Positions 12,900-24,560 are shown, counted from the first letter of the stretch. The stretch: 64,000 bases of DNA from Massospora cicadina (GCA_022478985.1 JAKSZP010000173.1:94995-158994); one strand, 5' to 3'. Made by a program: numbers and translations. Notes: generated from the sequence alone by a model not told the origin.

Positions 12900-13440
12900 A
12901 TTTTATCAGGTCACGTGTTCAATATGTTACCATCTAATAATGGCGTACAATTTGAGTGGACGTCAAATTGCCATATTATCTTCGATAAACTAAGGCTTTG
13001 CCCTACCAAAGCAGCAATACTTATGTACCTAAACTTAGATAAACTGCTTATTATTCAGATGGACGCTTCCTTCACCTTCATAGGGGAGAGTTTTATTTTA
13101 ATTGATTTTGAGCGAGTTGAGCATCCTATGGCTTATTGAAGCCAAACGCTAGATGTGCATGAACTTAAATACTATATTTGAGTAAGAATGTTTAGAAATA
13201 ATCTATGCATATAAAATATTCTAAGTCTTTATCCCTGGAGCACATTTTTTGGTGGCAACTCACCAAGCCTCTCTGCGCTAGTTACAGAATCTGAAGCAGC
13301 TATAAGGACGGCTAGCCCAATGAGATTTAAAACTACAAACCTGCAACCTCAAAATTCAGCACTGTCATAACGTTAAACAACAAATATTGACTTTTTAACT
13401 GCCCATCAGGGTCTTAGCAGCAGATCTAGCCAATAAGTTG
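12900..13440 (+). pseudogene. Gypsy D RT connection and RNase H remnant
   Basis: An open stretch at 12915-13139 carries VQFEWTSNCHIIFDKLRLCP ('F.W...c..af..Lk..l'), then LIIQMDASFTFIGESFIL. The latter is the RNase H start with the first catalytic Asp in 'tDAS'. It is followed by HPMAY, a stop and SQTLDVHELKY, matching 'hPiay.Sr.l...E.nY'. RNase H removes the RNA strand during reverse transcription. After the stop at 13138 the frame continues with further stops towards the integrase. Confidence 0.65.
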
Positions 13441-13589
13441 TTTAACAGAATAGCAAATCAAAATTATGGTAATGAATCTGAAGTAGTTCTACGCACGTTA
13501 GAAACTCTAAGACAAAATAACTTTTTTAAAGAATTGAAGACTTTATAAGTTTATTGACAAAAACAAATATTGGTTCCCAAGACCACCAG

Positions 13590-14396
13590 TTGATGATTAA
13601 ATTAGTGCAGCCCATAAGGCAACGGGGCATGGAATATAGGGAAATTGTTTTACATTTAAGATCACACTTTTACTTTTACTAATGGCTTTTAATATTTAAA
13701 AGACGCTCAGCTGTTATGTAAATTCCAAGATGAAAATCTCTACCATAAGGCCACATTCTATCAATTGGCCAACCTCAATTTCACTTGGCACACTATCTAA
13801 ATAATTTAGTGAGGTCATTGATTAACAGTTGTGGTCAATAAGGTATATAATTGTAGCCATTGATCACCTCACTAGATGAATGGAGGCTAAAATAGTTATG
13901 CACTTGAGCGATATAATGACAGGAAAGTTTTTTAAGAAACAAAACATCTTAATATGACTTCCCAAAGTTTCTTTTAGCTGTTAATGGGACTGACCTTAAT
14001 CTAAAGAAAATGTTTTTAAAAATCTATTAGGGGGTTCTTAGCCTAATCACCTTGATACTAATAGTACCATAGAATAGTTAAATGTTATTCTTAATGGCAT
14101 CCTCTTTAAGTTGATTACTGGCAAGGCGACTTGCAAGCTCTATTCTTGCTAAATCCGTTCTTACATATATATAACCTATCACTTAATAAATGAGTCACTC
14201 ACCACTACAGTTATTATATGGGAAGCATCCTGCGCTAACTCACTTTTATACTTATCTTCCAATAAAGAAAACATGAGTTCCAGTATATATCTGGAAAAAC
14301 TCACGCAGAAATTAGACCAACTACAAAACAGTGCAAACTCTAATGCGCTGGCTCATAATTAAGTATGGGAAGCGTGATAAATGAGGATTGTTAGAT
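13590..14396 (+). pseudogene. Gypsy D integrase remnant
   Basis: The plus strand contains the HHCC start (AAHKATGHG, about 13608), then the catalytic core RYIIVAIDHLTR (about 13840-13880) with the first Asp in 'vaiDhlTr'. Next comes NSTIE and LNVILNGILFKLITGKATCK ('ngtvER.N..l'), then NESLTTT and a YGKHPALTHF motif in a second frame ('SPfqLLYGr.P'). Integrase inserts element cDNA into the host. Frame shifts and stops are numerous, so D is older than B. The frame ends at 14396, where the LTR of Gypsy C begins, so C probably landed in D. Confidence 0.68.
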
Positions 14397-14401
14397 CTTT
14401 T

Positions 14402-15025
14402 TTTCGAGAAGAGTGTCTCTAACTCTCCAAGAAAATACTACTAAAAGGATTAAAGCAAACAGCTCTTGTCTGGGGTCAACACTCCCATAAATAATATAAT
14501 ACTCAGAATATTTCCATAGGGAGGTAAACTGCAAAGGCAACAAAAGGCATATATTAGTAAGTAGATAAATTGATATTATTAAAAAAGATGACCAACAGCG
14601 TGTTTGGTCAAACAAACATTGCTATAAAAAAGTGGACTGAACTAATTTGAGCCATTAAGGAGACTATTATTGATGGTAGTCCCATAACTTAAGTGTGCAG
14701 AAACTTAGGACTTAGAGATGAGAAAAAACAATGACTTAATGGTAATTTTATATCTAGAAAATGATTGAACACTTGTACACCAGTAGAATATAATGTACCT
14801 TCCTCATTTAAACCATATTTAATGAATTCTAAAGACATTGATGTAACGCTGTGAAAATCATCCTGCACCTTTTTGGAACCAACCTGGGCCTTCCTAGATT
14901 GCACTCAGCGTTAATCCAAGGTATAATTGAGATCAAGGAGGGCAGCCAACTTAGTTCCCTTAACCTTATTCACGTCATCCTTACTTCTCCGATTTACAAC
15001 AACAATCATGCCATAAGTTTTGACA
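14402..15025 (-). repeat. 3' LTR of Gypsy C
   Basis: On the minus strand it begins TGTCA (complement of TGACA at 15021-15025) and ends near ...CACTCTTCTCGAAA. This aligns to the end of the Gypsy B LTRs (...CACTCTCTTGACA). Shared landmarks are AACGCTGAGTGCAATC near 14900 and ACACGCTGTTGGTCATC near 14600, matching AACGCTGGGT and ACTCCTTGTTGGTCGAC in B. It is about 230 bp shorter than its 5' partner and strongly diverged. Open stretches within it are fortuitous. Confidence 0.65.
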
Positions 15026-15149
15026 TCACCCTATGGCTTTTAAGGAACCACACCTCATCCAGGGACCTCAGCAAGGCAAAAGTTTTTGTGATCCAGAGGT
15101 AACTTCATGGCGATGAATATAGGATTATTCTTGGGTCCAGAAAGTCTCA

Positions 15150-15400
15150 GGAAACTGCTTATGTAATGCCAATCAAGTTTTGGGAATGGCTGCAATTGTG
15201 ATCTGGAACCCAGCTATTTTCTGCAGCATCAAATCTCTTCCAAAATATTAGGTATTTTAGTCTTCTTCTTGCACGTCAAGTGGCCACAATATCATCCACT
15301 TCCACTATGTTCCTCATTCAAATGGTATAACTCTGGGGTCTCAGGTGAGAGTCCCTCAAACCAGATCAACTTACTATCGTGAAGTATGGCGATGATCCAT
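15150..15400 (-). pseudogene. Gypsy C chromodomain
   Basis: Minus-strand translation gives VDDIVAT, a stop, RARRRLKYLIFWKRFDAAEN, then SWVPDHNCSHSQNLI. This matches the chromodomain pattern 'eVE.Iv..R..rr..eYLVkWkGf...enTWep...l..a.eli'. Chromodomains at the integrase C-terminus direct Tf1/sushi-type elements to particular chromatin. The stop sits where CGA (Arg) is expected, so it looks like a C-to-T change. The domain lies directly between the integrase and the 3' LTR, as in chromoviruses. Confidence 0.68.
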
Positions 15401-15429
15401 AACCTGGGGGAAAATCCAGCTGGTAAGAG

Positions 15430-16480
15430 GCATGACCTACTTCTCTAACAATAGATAGGGTCCTAATTTCTTTAGTCCCAGTTTTAGCAGTAGTGCTTTA
15501 TAAGTTAATGCCTGGCATCAATATTCACTAGATCACCTTTCTTATACTCTGGCCCAAACCTTCTATTCCTATCAACGTTCTCCTTGAACATCTTCCTAGC
15601 TGCGTACAGATTAATACTTACCTCTTGGTGTACTTTTTAATGAAATTAGCAAAGTACACCACAACTTCCACGTTGGACCCACTATTGGGTTCCATGCTAA
15701 ATAAGGGGCTGTACCATAACTGTCAAAGAAAAGATAACACACAATAGAAGAATGCTGGTTGTTTTTATAGCAGATTTTTGTCAATGGTAAATGGGAAAGC
15801 CCCAATCTGAGTGATCACTGCCTTGTACCACCTTAAAAATTGTTCTAGGCATTAGTTCACTTTAAATTTTATCATCATATTATGGATGAAATATGGTTAA
15901 ATGGCAAGGGTTATCTGGAGAGTCTTATACAACTCTTTCTAATTTACAAATGTGAACTGGGATTCAAAGTTGCAAATGATCTCCTGAGACACCCCATGAG
16001 CATAAAAACAACGTAAACAAAAAGCTTAGCCATTTGGAAACGTGAAACTGTGGTATAACATGAAATGAAGAGGTCAAACTTGTGAAAAGGTTCACTAACA
16101 TCAGGATGGCATCCTACCTCTCAGTTAAGGGTAATTCCAAAATAGAATCTTCTGAGAGGAAGTCCAAGGACCTTCTGTTTTCTTGAAAGGTACCAACAAG
16201 CCAGCAAGGAGCTGACAATTTGGTTTTATCTTGTTGCAAACAAGGCACTCCTAGGTAATACTGTGCAACCTGAGCTGAAGTTCGCTTCCTGTTATATGCA
16301 CGTCAGATAAACTCCATTCTTTTGTTACCCAAAATGCCCCGTGGTTATCCCATCATGATGCTCCTTGATTATCTCCAAGTGAAGAGGTCCAGCAGGAACC
16401 CATAAGCGTCCCTGGAACCATAACATAACATAATAACATGGTACCCTTTCATTAAGTCTTCCTGATCTAAATTGCACTAG
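15430..16480 (-). pseudogene. Gypsy C integrase
   Basis: Starting near 16440 on the minus strand the protein reads FQGRLWVPAGPLHLEIIKEH, HDGITTGHFG, then ALFATR with the zinc Cys region. It continues through a degraded core, where VFMLMGCLRRSF is the counterpart of VFALHGFPQEII in Gypsy B. The 15611-15805 stretch corresponds to the late core (FSYNN...PFLANHG in B). Several stops and frame shifts are present. The close match to B integrase identifies the family. Confidence 0.68.
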
Positions 16481-16485
16481 TAAAA

Positions 16486-17110
16486 ATTATGCTTTATTCT
16501 GAAGGCAATGATTGTAACAAGACGACTTATTTAAGCATACTAAACTCTTCCGGGTTCTCCAGGGAAGCGAGACCAGGAGCACAGATGCACATAGATAGCT
16601 TAGCAGCATAGTCTTACCAGGAGAATTCACGAATTGAGTTTTATGAAGTTCCACCACTTTGGGATCAGGAGCTAATGCTGGATTGCAACTTAATGCATGA
16701 GACAACACATTATTATCTATGTTTTAAACTCAAAAAAGAACTAAATTGTGCAATGGTATTATGCCAACTAGTTTGCCATGGAATTAGTACATGAGAAGTG
16801 CAGTAGCATAACTGTGCATTATGATCTATATGAGCCCAGAATGGCTGGAAGTAACCATATAGATGATAGCGCCATTAATCTAAAGCTTTCACTACTACAA
16901 TAATCTATTAACATAAACTACATAGCTTAACTCTGGTGGGGACATTTTGAGGGAGAAATTTCTCACAGGATGCTCCACTCCATCTGTGCTCACTTGCAAT
17001 AGAGCTGCAGCAATAGTAAAATTGCAAAAAACACTGGCCACTATAAACTTCTTATCTTAAGTCCACATGGTAAAGTCAAATGTAGAAATCAGCTTGCACT
17101 TCATAGCTTG
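16486..17110 (-). pseudogene. Gypsy C RNase H
   Basis: The minus strand ends this domain with LSCNPALAPDPKVVELHKTQ (16690-16610), the counterpart of LSRNPALAPDPKEVEVHKTQ in Gypsy B. That is the RNase H C-terminal 'aDaLSR' motif and the linker into integrase. The N-terminal catalytic part (about 17060-16750) is heavily mutated. In the first motif Arg is replaced by Cys (CGC to TGC). Confidence 0.6.
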
Positions 17111-18000
17111 AATGCGTCCTCCAATTTAAATGACCACTGAAGGGATCTAGCATCAATCGCCTTGTACAAGGGTGCGGCAACCTCTGAAAGACAAGGTTTA
17201 AACTTCTCAAGGAAGGTGAATGTACCTAAAATCTGCATAAATTTTTGCTGAGGTTGACATGCGCCAATTGCTAATAGCTTTCTCATCGTCCTGAGTAATC
17301 ATATAGTCCTGTCAAACATGTTGTTGACCAAGAAGGTCATATGGGACTTAAAAATTCACACTTACTCATTTACAGCGTCAAGTTAGCTTTCATGTGTTCA
17401 ATCACTTGCTGCAAGTGTATTTCATGGGATGCCTGATCTAAGAAGAACACCAGGATGTTGTCCATATAGGCAAAGCATATACATTCAACATCATCAATGC
17501 TGCATCAATTTGGCGTTGAAAGATTGCTGGTATTTTTAAGGCTAAATGGCATGACCAGAATTAGAATTCCCTTTCTGGTACAAAAGACAGTTACCCATTC
17601 TTAATCCTTTTTTTATTAATATTAAGGGCGTTCAAACATCAAAAACTTGGAAAAGACTTTGGTTTTCTACACATATTGATAAATTTGTGCTTAGTTTAGA
17701 ATGGGATGAAGATTGGATATGGTGACATTGTTCAAATTATCATAGTTTACGCAACGGAGTAGAATATTGTCAGTTTTTTTACAAATAAGTGTGGTGAGCA
17801 TACTGGATAGGTTGCTGAAAAGTAACACCTTTTAAAATTTGTTCTGCACTCAAAAATTCAATGCAGCATCTGCAAAGTTAAGGGATTAATAATAGAGGAG
17901 ATTCGAACTAATTCCAATATAACTTGAGATTACAATTAAACTTAGATTATCAAGGTAAAACAATTGCAGAAACCGCATCAAATGAAGACTCCATTTATTC
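17100..18000 (-). pseudogene. Gypsy C reverse transcriptase
   Basis: Minus-strand motifs, in order from about 18000, are NLHPIL, KTKVFSK (block 'akvFSKLD'), EWVTVFCTRKGI ('eW.TafrTryG'), LVMPF, then CFAYMDNILVFF (17457-17468 codes YMDN). LHLQQVIEHMKA, MSKCEF and ILGTFTFLEKFKPCLSEVAA (about 17260-17190) follow, the standard Gypsy thumb/connection. The active-site motif is YMDN instead of YxDD, as in Gypsy B. About four stops interrupt the domain. Confidence 0.72.
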
Positions 18001-18279
18001 AATCATGTGGGTAAAGTGGCCTCCAAAGTGGGCATCAGCAGAGGTGCAAGATTGAGTTTCAGCACATTTGGCAACCGTTGTAAATCACTTGGAGTATCCC
18101 TGCAGAAATATGGATTACTATTAGCTTCATCATTCTTCAGAGCTAAGGTCAAAGTATTATTTTAAATTGGCTATGATACAAATTTATGCCACAACTCTAA
18201 GCCCAGGATAATTAAGTACAGTCAATTTTTGACTGCCAGAAATTTGTCTGCAAGGTAGTAATTAAGGACTTGATAATCA

Positions 18280-18440
18280 ACAAGACCCTGCACTTTCATT
18301 GAGATAATTTCCTGTGAGGTGCCTGCACTAATCATACCACCTTATAAGCAGTGAAATTTAAAGTACTCAGTTAGGTCTTGATTAATAAAATTTTTGAAGC
18401 ACCAGTATCCACCAAAATAGTTTCCCTAAACTTTACTAAC
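18280..18440 (-). pseudogene. Gypsy C protease remnant next to the 5' LTR
   Basis: The minus strand reads RETILVDTGASKILL, with the D-T-G protease motif, at about 18430-18380. This aligns with STTILVDTGAIENFMD of Gypsy B. It begins only about 50 bp inside the 5' LTR end at 18487. In B the LTR-protease distance is about 1.6 kb and includes gag, so C has lost gag by deletion. Confidence 0.62.
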
Positions 18441-18486
18441 GGGAAAAAGAGTGGCAGTGAGCAGAAGATATTTAAAATATACTTCA

Positions 18487-19336
18487 TGTAAGGAGAGTGT
18501 ATATACCTCTCCTGTTCCTAGTGTGGCAGTGCACGGTGCACTAGGCCAACGCCAGGGAACTAACCGTTAGTTCCAAAGTGATTAGAGACCAGCAGAGGAT
18601 GCTGGAGCAATAACAACTTAGGCATAAAAATGCGAATTTTATAATAAAATAACCACCAAAAGCGACGTGGTGCACAAAGTGAAAGGGGATAAGTGACCCA
18701 GGTTGGAGGGACCTTGGCGAACCAATGGTGCACTAGGGGAAAGCTTCATATTATTTGCAATGGCAAGGTTAACAGAGCGCGAGACCTCCTCAAAGAGGTT
18801 TGCGCACAGGAGCATTCAGACTATCATAAAAGTAAAATGGAAAATAGGAAAAGGTTTATTTGGGAAGTTGACCAACAAGGAATTCTGGTCAGGAAAAATG
18901 TATTTAAGCTCATACAGGGGAATACAGGATGTGCTGCAGTGGGCCCAAGCACTGACCCACTAATAGGGCAACGCTGCCATCCTAATTGGTGGAATAAGCT
19001 GAAACCAACTTCACTCAAGTGATCAATTGAAGTTAAATTTGACCCAAACGGGTTGTTTTGTAAATGAAACGGGTTCTAAAACCCTGTTCCTCAACAAAAC
19101 AAATTGAACCGTCCGCGTTCATTTAATAAACCATCCATTTTAACGCCTGGACTGATGTAAGGGGCTGGGCACTTGGCACCCCACTAGTACCAACCTGAGC
19201 ATATTTTACCTGTACCCAGTGTTAGTCTAGGGTGTGCCTCAGGTCAGGGAGGGCCAAAGCTTCACCTTCTGGGCCTCCTGGCACCCAGCCTTGTCTTTGG
19301 GGTTGATCCCCACTATGATGTCATGTGCATATGACA
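18487..19336 (-). repeat. 5' LTR of Gypsy C
   Basis: An 850-bp block that on the minus strand begins TGTCATATGCAC and ends ACACTCTCCTTACA. It aligns along its whole length to the Gypsy B LTRs. Landmarks include AGGCTGGGTGCCAGGAGGCC (near 19285), GGGGTGCCAAGTGCCCAGCC (near 19180) and a final GTTAGTTCCCTGGCG (near 18565). The longest open stretch inside (18693-19022, plus strand) has no meaning. Confidence 0.75.
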
Positions 19337-21110
19337 CTTCATTACCAAAAAAAGCACAAATCACCAGAGGCATCCATTTCTGGCTTAATGCTACCAGAAT
19401 GATAATTCTAATAAAAAATGGAATGAGATAGTGTGTTACTCTTTACAACTGAAGTAACATATCCTATAACATTTTCTGCAGGGGAATACTTACCATTATA
19501 TATTAATATCTTTTTTCTGCTGCTTTAGTGTGGCAAATCATATGGGGACTCAGATGAGGATTATATGTGTTGTTTTATATACAGTGATTATTTAAGAGGT
19601 AAACCCAAGAGCAAAAGAACGGCGCAATTTTATCAAAATACTACCACTAAAACGCTGTATTTAGGTTCCAACGGAAGGATCCTCAAGCTGCTTGTCAACT
19701 TTAAAATATCTATCAAATATCACAATGACAAAACTCTCTTCAATGAGGGTCACTTTGTTCTACAGAAAGAAGTTCTGGAGAGAAACTTTCAATATATAAT
19801 TTTTAATTATCAAGCATGAGCTAGACCTCTGATGACCCTCTAAAACCATCAAGAATGACGGTAATAATCTTAGGACACCTCTAATTTCAGAGGTAAAGTG
19901 CTGTTTTGGGGGAAGTTATTAAAGAGGTCCTGAAATTTGAAACCTTCTCAGCAAAATTAAATTTATTCTAAATTAAAGAACTTGGGCTAGATTTTTCAGA
20001 CCCTCAAATTTCACTGAGAATGATAATAGTCAGCATAGGAAACATTCCATTTCAGAGGTAAAGTGCTGTTTTTGGGTGAAATACTTATAGGGGTCTCTGT
20101 AAGTGAAACATCTGTCAGACATCGGGATAATAATGGAGATGAAATTGAATCTACTCCCCTAAGAAAATTAACTCAGTGATAGATCATTTGATGAATGAGT
20201 CAAATCTACACCAGATACTCAATTGTTGGATTATTCATATAATATCAAAGAAATTGCTTCTCATTTGAATGGACAACCTCCAATCTTCTCTAGGAAATAA
20301 TTCAATTAGCATCCCAACAGTGGTTGATGAAATATACTGTATGAAGAGAGCTTAGAAGCCCATCTCATCAAAGAAAGTCCTAAATTCCTATAAATAATTG
20401 GAGTTTTAACTAAAATAAACATACATGTTTTGTCATATGATCTTTTCGTTAAATTACATTAAGTGATTCTTCAAAACTACTTGTTGAAGAGTATCCTGTT
20501 TCATGGCTTAAAAGCTTCAAACCTTCTTAATTTTTGATTCCTCAGCTGGTTACTACTATTCCTTTGCCTTGACAGATATTAAACTTGGACAGTTGGCTAA
20601 TTTCCCATGTCCTGAGAAAAAGTGGTTCTCACTATAGTGGGCACCAAGCTGTTTAAGTGAAAACTTCTATCACGAACAATGTAGAACACTAGTAGTCAAG
20701 AAGGTCACCTGATGATCAATCAAGAAGCATCGCTCGAAGGATTAGTACCTCATATTATGAAGTACCACCCAAAATCCTGAAAGCTTAGAATTTTGGGCCA
20801 TGCTCCAGTTCACTCTACCTTCAATTGACGGTGATCAGCACCAAGTTCAGTATAAGAACCTTAACGAAACTACTCAACAGTTAATAAAATGGCAATTATT
20901 CTGTAAGAGGTCACTTAAGTTACTCCTACGCTTCTTTAGTGCCTTCTACCATGAAGGATCCATATACTTTATCCCAATTACCAGTGAAAGAACTGACCTT
21001 AGGAACAGAGTGCGATTTTTAGAATATTGTCCATCTTGCATATATCACCTCCTATAGTTGGGTTGCACCATCATGAAGTCTCCTGAAAACTAGGGCTTAC
21101 CCAAACTTTA
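19337..21110. other. Decayed sequence with a two-copy tandem repeat
   Basis: No gene recognised. The left part may be the interrupted 3' end of Gypsy D, which C split at 14396. Two similar blocks at about 19830-19945 and 19997-20118 share ATTTCAGAGGTAAAGTGCTG and a following TTTTGGG, at a period of about 165 bp. The open stretches at 19565-19819 and 20800-21057 have no motif I recognise. Confidence 0.45.
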
Positions 21111-21340
21111 AACACCCATGTTGTCAATTTCTATAGCGCGGCCTTTTTCTTTGTCAAAGACAACTTAAAAAGCATTGTTTATAACTGTAGATTAATCAAC
21201 AAAGCTAAAATTAGATTGCTATGTTGGATAGCATAATTTCGAGCTCCATCAAAGATCAGCTTTATTAGATTGCCCAACTACTTGAGACTGTTTGAAACCG
21301 ACGCCTCCACTAAGTCAATGATCTGTTATGAAATCTCCAT
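21110..21340 (+). pseudogene. RT / RNase H scrap of a Gypsy element
   Basis: The plus strand reads AAFFFVKDNLKSIVYNCRLI then NKAKI (about 21138-21215), like RT block 2 ('..ffVkKkdgslR..vDYR.LN..t.kn'). Then LRLFETDASTKSM (about 21285-21325) follows, like the RNase H start ('f.veTDAS..a'). Only about 70 bp separate them, so most of the RT was deleted. It lies immediately upstream of Gypsy A gag. Confidence 0.4.
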
Positions 21341-21375
21341 CAATTGTATCAAGATATGGCCTCTTGAAACTACAC

Positions 21376-22640
21376 CTATGGGGGTAAAAGACCTGAGGGG
21401 CTTAGGGGGCTGGAAGGTCCTGAAGAAGGTGAGGTGCCCAAAGGTCCTGAAAGTCCCTTTGGGGCTTAAGTGCCCTCTGGCCCTGCAGTGCCTACTCCAG
21501 GCGACCCTGAAGATCATTGGAGAAAGGATGTGCTAGAAGCTTTAGCTGCCTTATAGGGTCAGATCTGAAATTTTGCCTAAGGATGTAAATCTTGAGTAGA
21601 TGAAGTCCCCATTTATCCTAGAGTCTTGATTGAGGCACTGTCAAATAAAATGGATAATCTTAGCACCTTCAAAAAGTCTACCTATATATGCATTTCCCAT
21701 TCTGAACAAAACTTTCCAAGGGTTTTACACACGCTTGAACAGTATAGAATATCAACTTCTTTTCAGCCGCTGATATCCAAACTTTAAAAAGAAGTTTTCT
21801 TAAAAGAGCTCTATTCCCTCCCTCAATCAAAACTGATACAATATCCAAGAGGACCTTGAGAGTCTGAGTTGACGGTTGGATTAGCAGGACATCTGAGACT
21901 ATGTGGAAACTGAACTTTCTGAGCCTGTACTAATTCCTGATTTTAATAACCTCTCCACTCCTCTTGTAACTAATTATTAAATTTAGTTCTAACGAGAAGT
22001 TCACTTCAGGACAGGAAAGCATCACATCTTTCCTATATGTTTATTAGAGTTCCATGGAAGAGACCACTGACTTCAAAAAAGTGAAGCATATTCCTCCTGA
22101 ATTCTAGAACTGCTCAGGAGATTATGACTCCCTACCTAAAAGAATGCCATACCTGATAGCAGGTCTGGATGGCTTTAGTCCAGAGATTAAGCAGCAAACA
22201 AACCCTTGACAATTGAAAAACAAGCATTTATGAGTATGCGCCTGAATAAAGGGGAGAGCCCTGTAAAAATTCGCCAGCTTTTTCTACTCCCAAGCGCAAC
22301 ATTTAGTCACCACAAATTTTATTAACTTGGATGATACCTTTAACACTATCACTCCACGTTGGGGTCTTACCTTGCGGTTCAGATGCATATGATTGGCTAA
22401 ATGAATGGTTTTACGTGCATCTGAAATCAAGGATTCACTTAACGAGATCCCTGCTATGAACCTACATCATAAGGCTATCGCTTTTTCCTCGTCCAACTGT
22501 CCTTGGGTCCACGTTGTCAAAAACCAGAAGAATCCTCTACCCAATGCACTTACTGCAATGGCTTCCAACACAGCAACAAGACATTTTTGAAACAACTTGC
22601 TGTGGAGGTGGGAAAAGGGCCTTCAGCATGAAAGATGAGG
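21376..22640 (+). pseudogene. gag: Gypsy A gag
   Basis: Fragments of Gag in shifting frames. The N-terminus is Gly/Pro-rich (about 21390-21510, GLEGPEEGEVPKGPESPFG). An acidic/helical segment DHWRKDVLEALAAL follows, then a capsid-like part FASFFYSQAQHLVTTNFINL (about 22270-22330) typical of 'f...f...a....t....in'. Last is a zinc knuckle C-TY-C-NGFQ-H-SNKT-F at 22545-22586, where the last Cys of CX2CX4HX4C has become Phe. Gag packages element RNA. Stops and frame shifts are frequent. Confidence 0.65.
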
Positions 22641-23700
22641 CGCTCCATGCTGACATCCTTACCACGCTTCAAGAATCATCATTGACTTCTACCAAACCTG
22701 GAGCTATTGTACCTGAAAAAAATTTGGTACTCATTGATAATAAAGAAACTGATACTGCTTACTCTTATTCTGATGACTCTCCCATATTACTCATGCTACC
22801 TCCAAAGTTCGGAAGTCTTGTTACTCATGTTGCTGTCAGATTTATAGGACTCCAATTTTCATTAAAGTTGACAGTGGTTCCCCGTGATGTTATCTTGTCC
22901 AAATTGATATGTATCATGATCGCCCTGGATCTGCTGCATGATATGGAGTACGGCAAAGCTGGACCACAGTTTACATGATCCATAGGGGCCTATTTTTCCC
23001 CATCCTATCAAATTTGGAAAGCTTTCTGTAAATACCCCACCATCGCTCTGGATACCATGAGCTATGAACTTCTTCCTGGAAATCAGTTTCTCCAAGACTA
23101 TTCCACAATGGTAAATTTTGATGAAAAGTTTCTATCTCTACTGTAACATCGGGTTCCCTAATCTTCAAAACTTCCTTCAACTCCAAAGAAGAGGTTAGGA
23201 CCTGGGCTTTCCTACAAGAGAGTGAGAGCCAAATAAATCAACTCAAGTACCACATAAGGGGCTCTTGTGTCCGGTGCCCCACCTACCATTGATGGAATTG
23301 AAGGCATACTGGTCTATTTACCTAAGATGACCGCTATACTTCTGAAGTTCCAAGTTATTGTTGATACCTAAATCCATGTTAACATCCCCTCTAGATACCT
23401 GCTGGAGGTCTGAGGTCTAGATAACCTGTCAGCAAGGAGGTTCTAACCTTTCTGAGGGTTCTAGACCCTGTCTATGCCAGATATAAGTGTTGTTGGCTAA
23501 CCTTACTGACAAATATAAGGTAGTAGGTCCAAATAGTTCTTCCTCGTATGACTGCCTTCTACCAGTAGAGGCTTTCAATGAAGTCAATAGTTTTGGGAAC
23601 CTGAATAATTTTAGTTTGTAGAATACCCTATCAGTAGCTCTGTTTGACACCCATATCATAAAGGAGCTCTCTGAGTAACAACAGCGCAAATTTTAAGAAA
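22640..23700 (+). pseudogene. Gypsy A gag-pol linker and protease
   Basis: An open stretch (22514-22978) spans from near the knuckle to the protease. The catalytic VDSGSP lies at 22867-22884 in one frame and continues as RDVILSKL in another after a frameshift. The remainder (KAFCKYPTIALDTMSYELLP then GNQFLQDY) resembles the 'lG.dFL..y' motif late in Gypsy proteases. The plus-strand frame then decays until the RT at 23700. Three minus-strand open stretches in this area are shadows. Confidence 0.6.
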
Positions 23701-24560
23701 TATGGGTGAGTATTCAGACCCTTTTTCAGCTTTGACCTATGATTTTAGAAATATTAATGGGGCTCTATATCATGATGAGACTGGGGATGTTCCCCCTTTC
23801 AGTCTCGACCTTACCAAAAAAGTAAGGTTGAAGAAACCCAGTGACGGTAGAGTTCATACAACTACTCAAATGTGGACTATTGGTACCTTCACAAAGCCCT
23901 TGAGCCTCCCTCTTCTATTGGTTCAAAAAAAGTATGACAATCATTAGGTGGTGATGTACTATTGCTGGATCAACTCCTTCACCAAGAAAGACAGCTATCC
24001 TCTGCCTCAAATCAACGAATCTCTCTAACTACTCACTAGGTCATGATACTTTTCCACAATGGACCTTGACAGTGGTTATTAGCAAGTAGAGCTTACCTTA
24101 AAGACTGAGCCAAGTGCATGCTCATATCCTATAAAAGGCTATTTGTACCCACAAGGATGCCCCAAGGTCTTTGTAACGCGCCATCCACCTTCCAGCGCGC
24201 CATAGGCAAAGTTTTTGGGGACTTATAGTTACCATGTGTCCTCATATACCTTGATAACATCACTGTCTTCATGCAAACTTTCAATGGCCACATAGAGCAA
24301 CTTCAGAAAGTCTTCAATCAGCTTAGGAAGGCTTTAATAAATCTCAAACCCTCGGAGTGCTCATTTTTCCAGTATGAAATGGAGTTCCTCAGACATAAGG
24401 TGTCAAAAGATGGCATTTAGCTCATTCTAGCCAAAGTCAACGCTATTAAAAGATTTCGCGCCCTCAGAGCCTGAGGGATATTTAAATGTTCCTTGGCATG
24501 GTGGGCTAATATCATCAGTTTATCCCTCAGTTTGCTGACCTTTCCAAGCCTCTATTTTAC
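23700..24560 (+). pseudogene. Gypsy A reverse transcriptase
   Basis: RT blocks are readable in several frames: LPLLLVQKKYDNH, then INSFTKKDSYPLPQINESL (block 2), FSTMDLDSGY, a stop, QVELTLKTEPSACS ('mDl.sGY.Qv.l...d...tAF'), GCPKVFVT/LCNAPSTFQRAIGKVFGDL, and IYLDNITVF with active site YLDN at 24247-24258. HIEQLQKVFNQLRKALINLK and EFLRHKVSKDGI follow. The order and spacing are those of a complete Gypsy RT. The stop in SGY*QV replaces an expected Trp or Gln. YLDN instead of YLDD is shared in kind with B and C. Confidence 0.8.

Larger units (their letters stand above)
14402..19336 (-). mobile_element. Gypsy C, chromovirus-type LTR retrotransposon (same family as B)
   Basis: A minus-strand element of about 4.9 kb with both LTRs recognisable. 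On the minus strand the order is 5' LTR (19336-18487), protease, RT, RNase H, integrase, chromodomain and 3' LTR (15025-14402). Protein stretches shared with Gypsy B (for example NPALAPDPK and FQGRLWVPAGPLHLEII) show one family. Gag is missing: the protease begins right after the 5' LTR, so the element is internally deleted. Flanking pentamers CTTTT (14397-14401) and CTTCA (19337-19341) match at 3 of 5 bases, a weak TSD. Decay is heavier than in B. Confidence 0.82.

Noticed and set aside
18693..19022. Two overlapping open stretches of 109 and 86 codons on the plus strand
   Set aside because: They lie inside the 5' LTR of Gypsy C on the opposite strand and have no motif; the LTR alignment explains the sequence.
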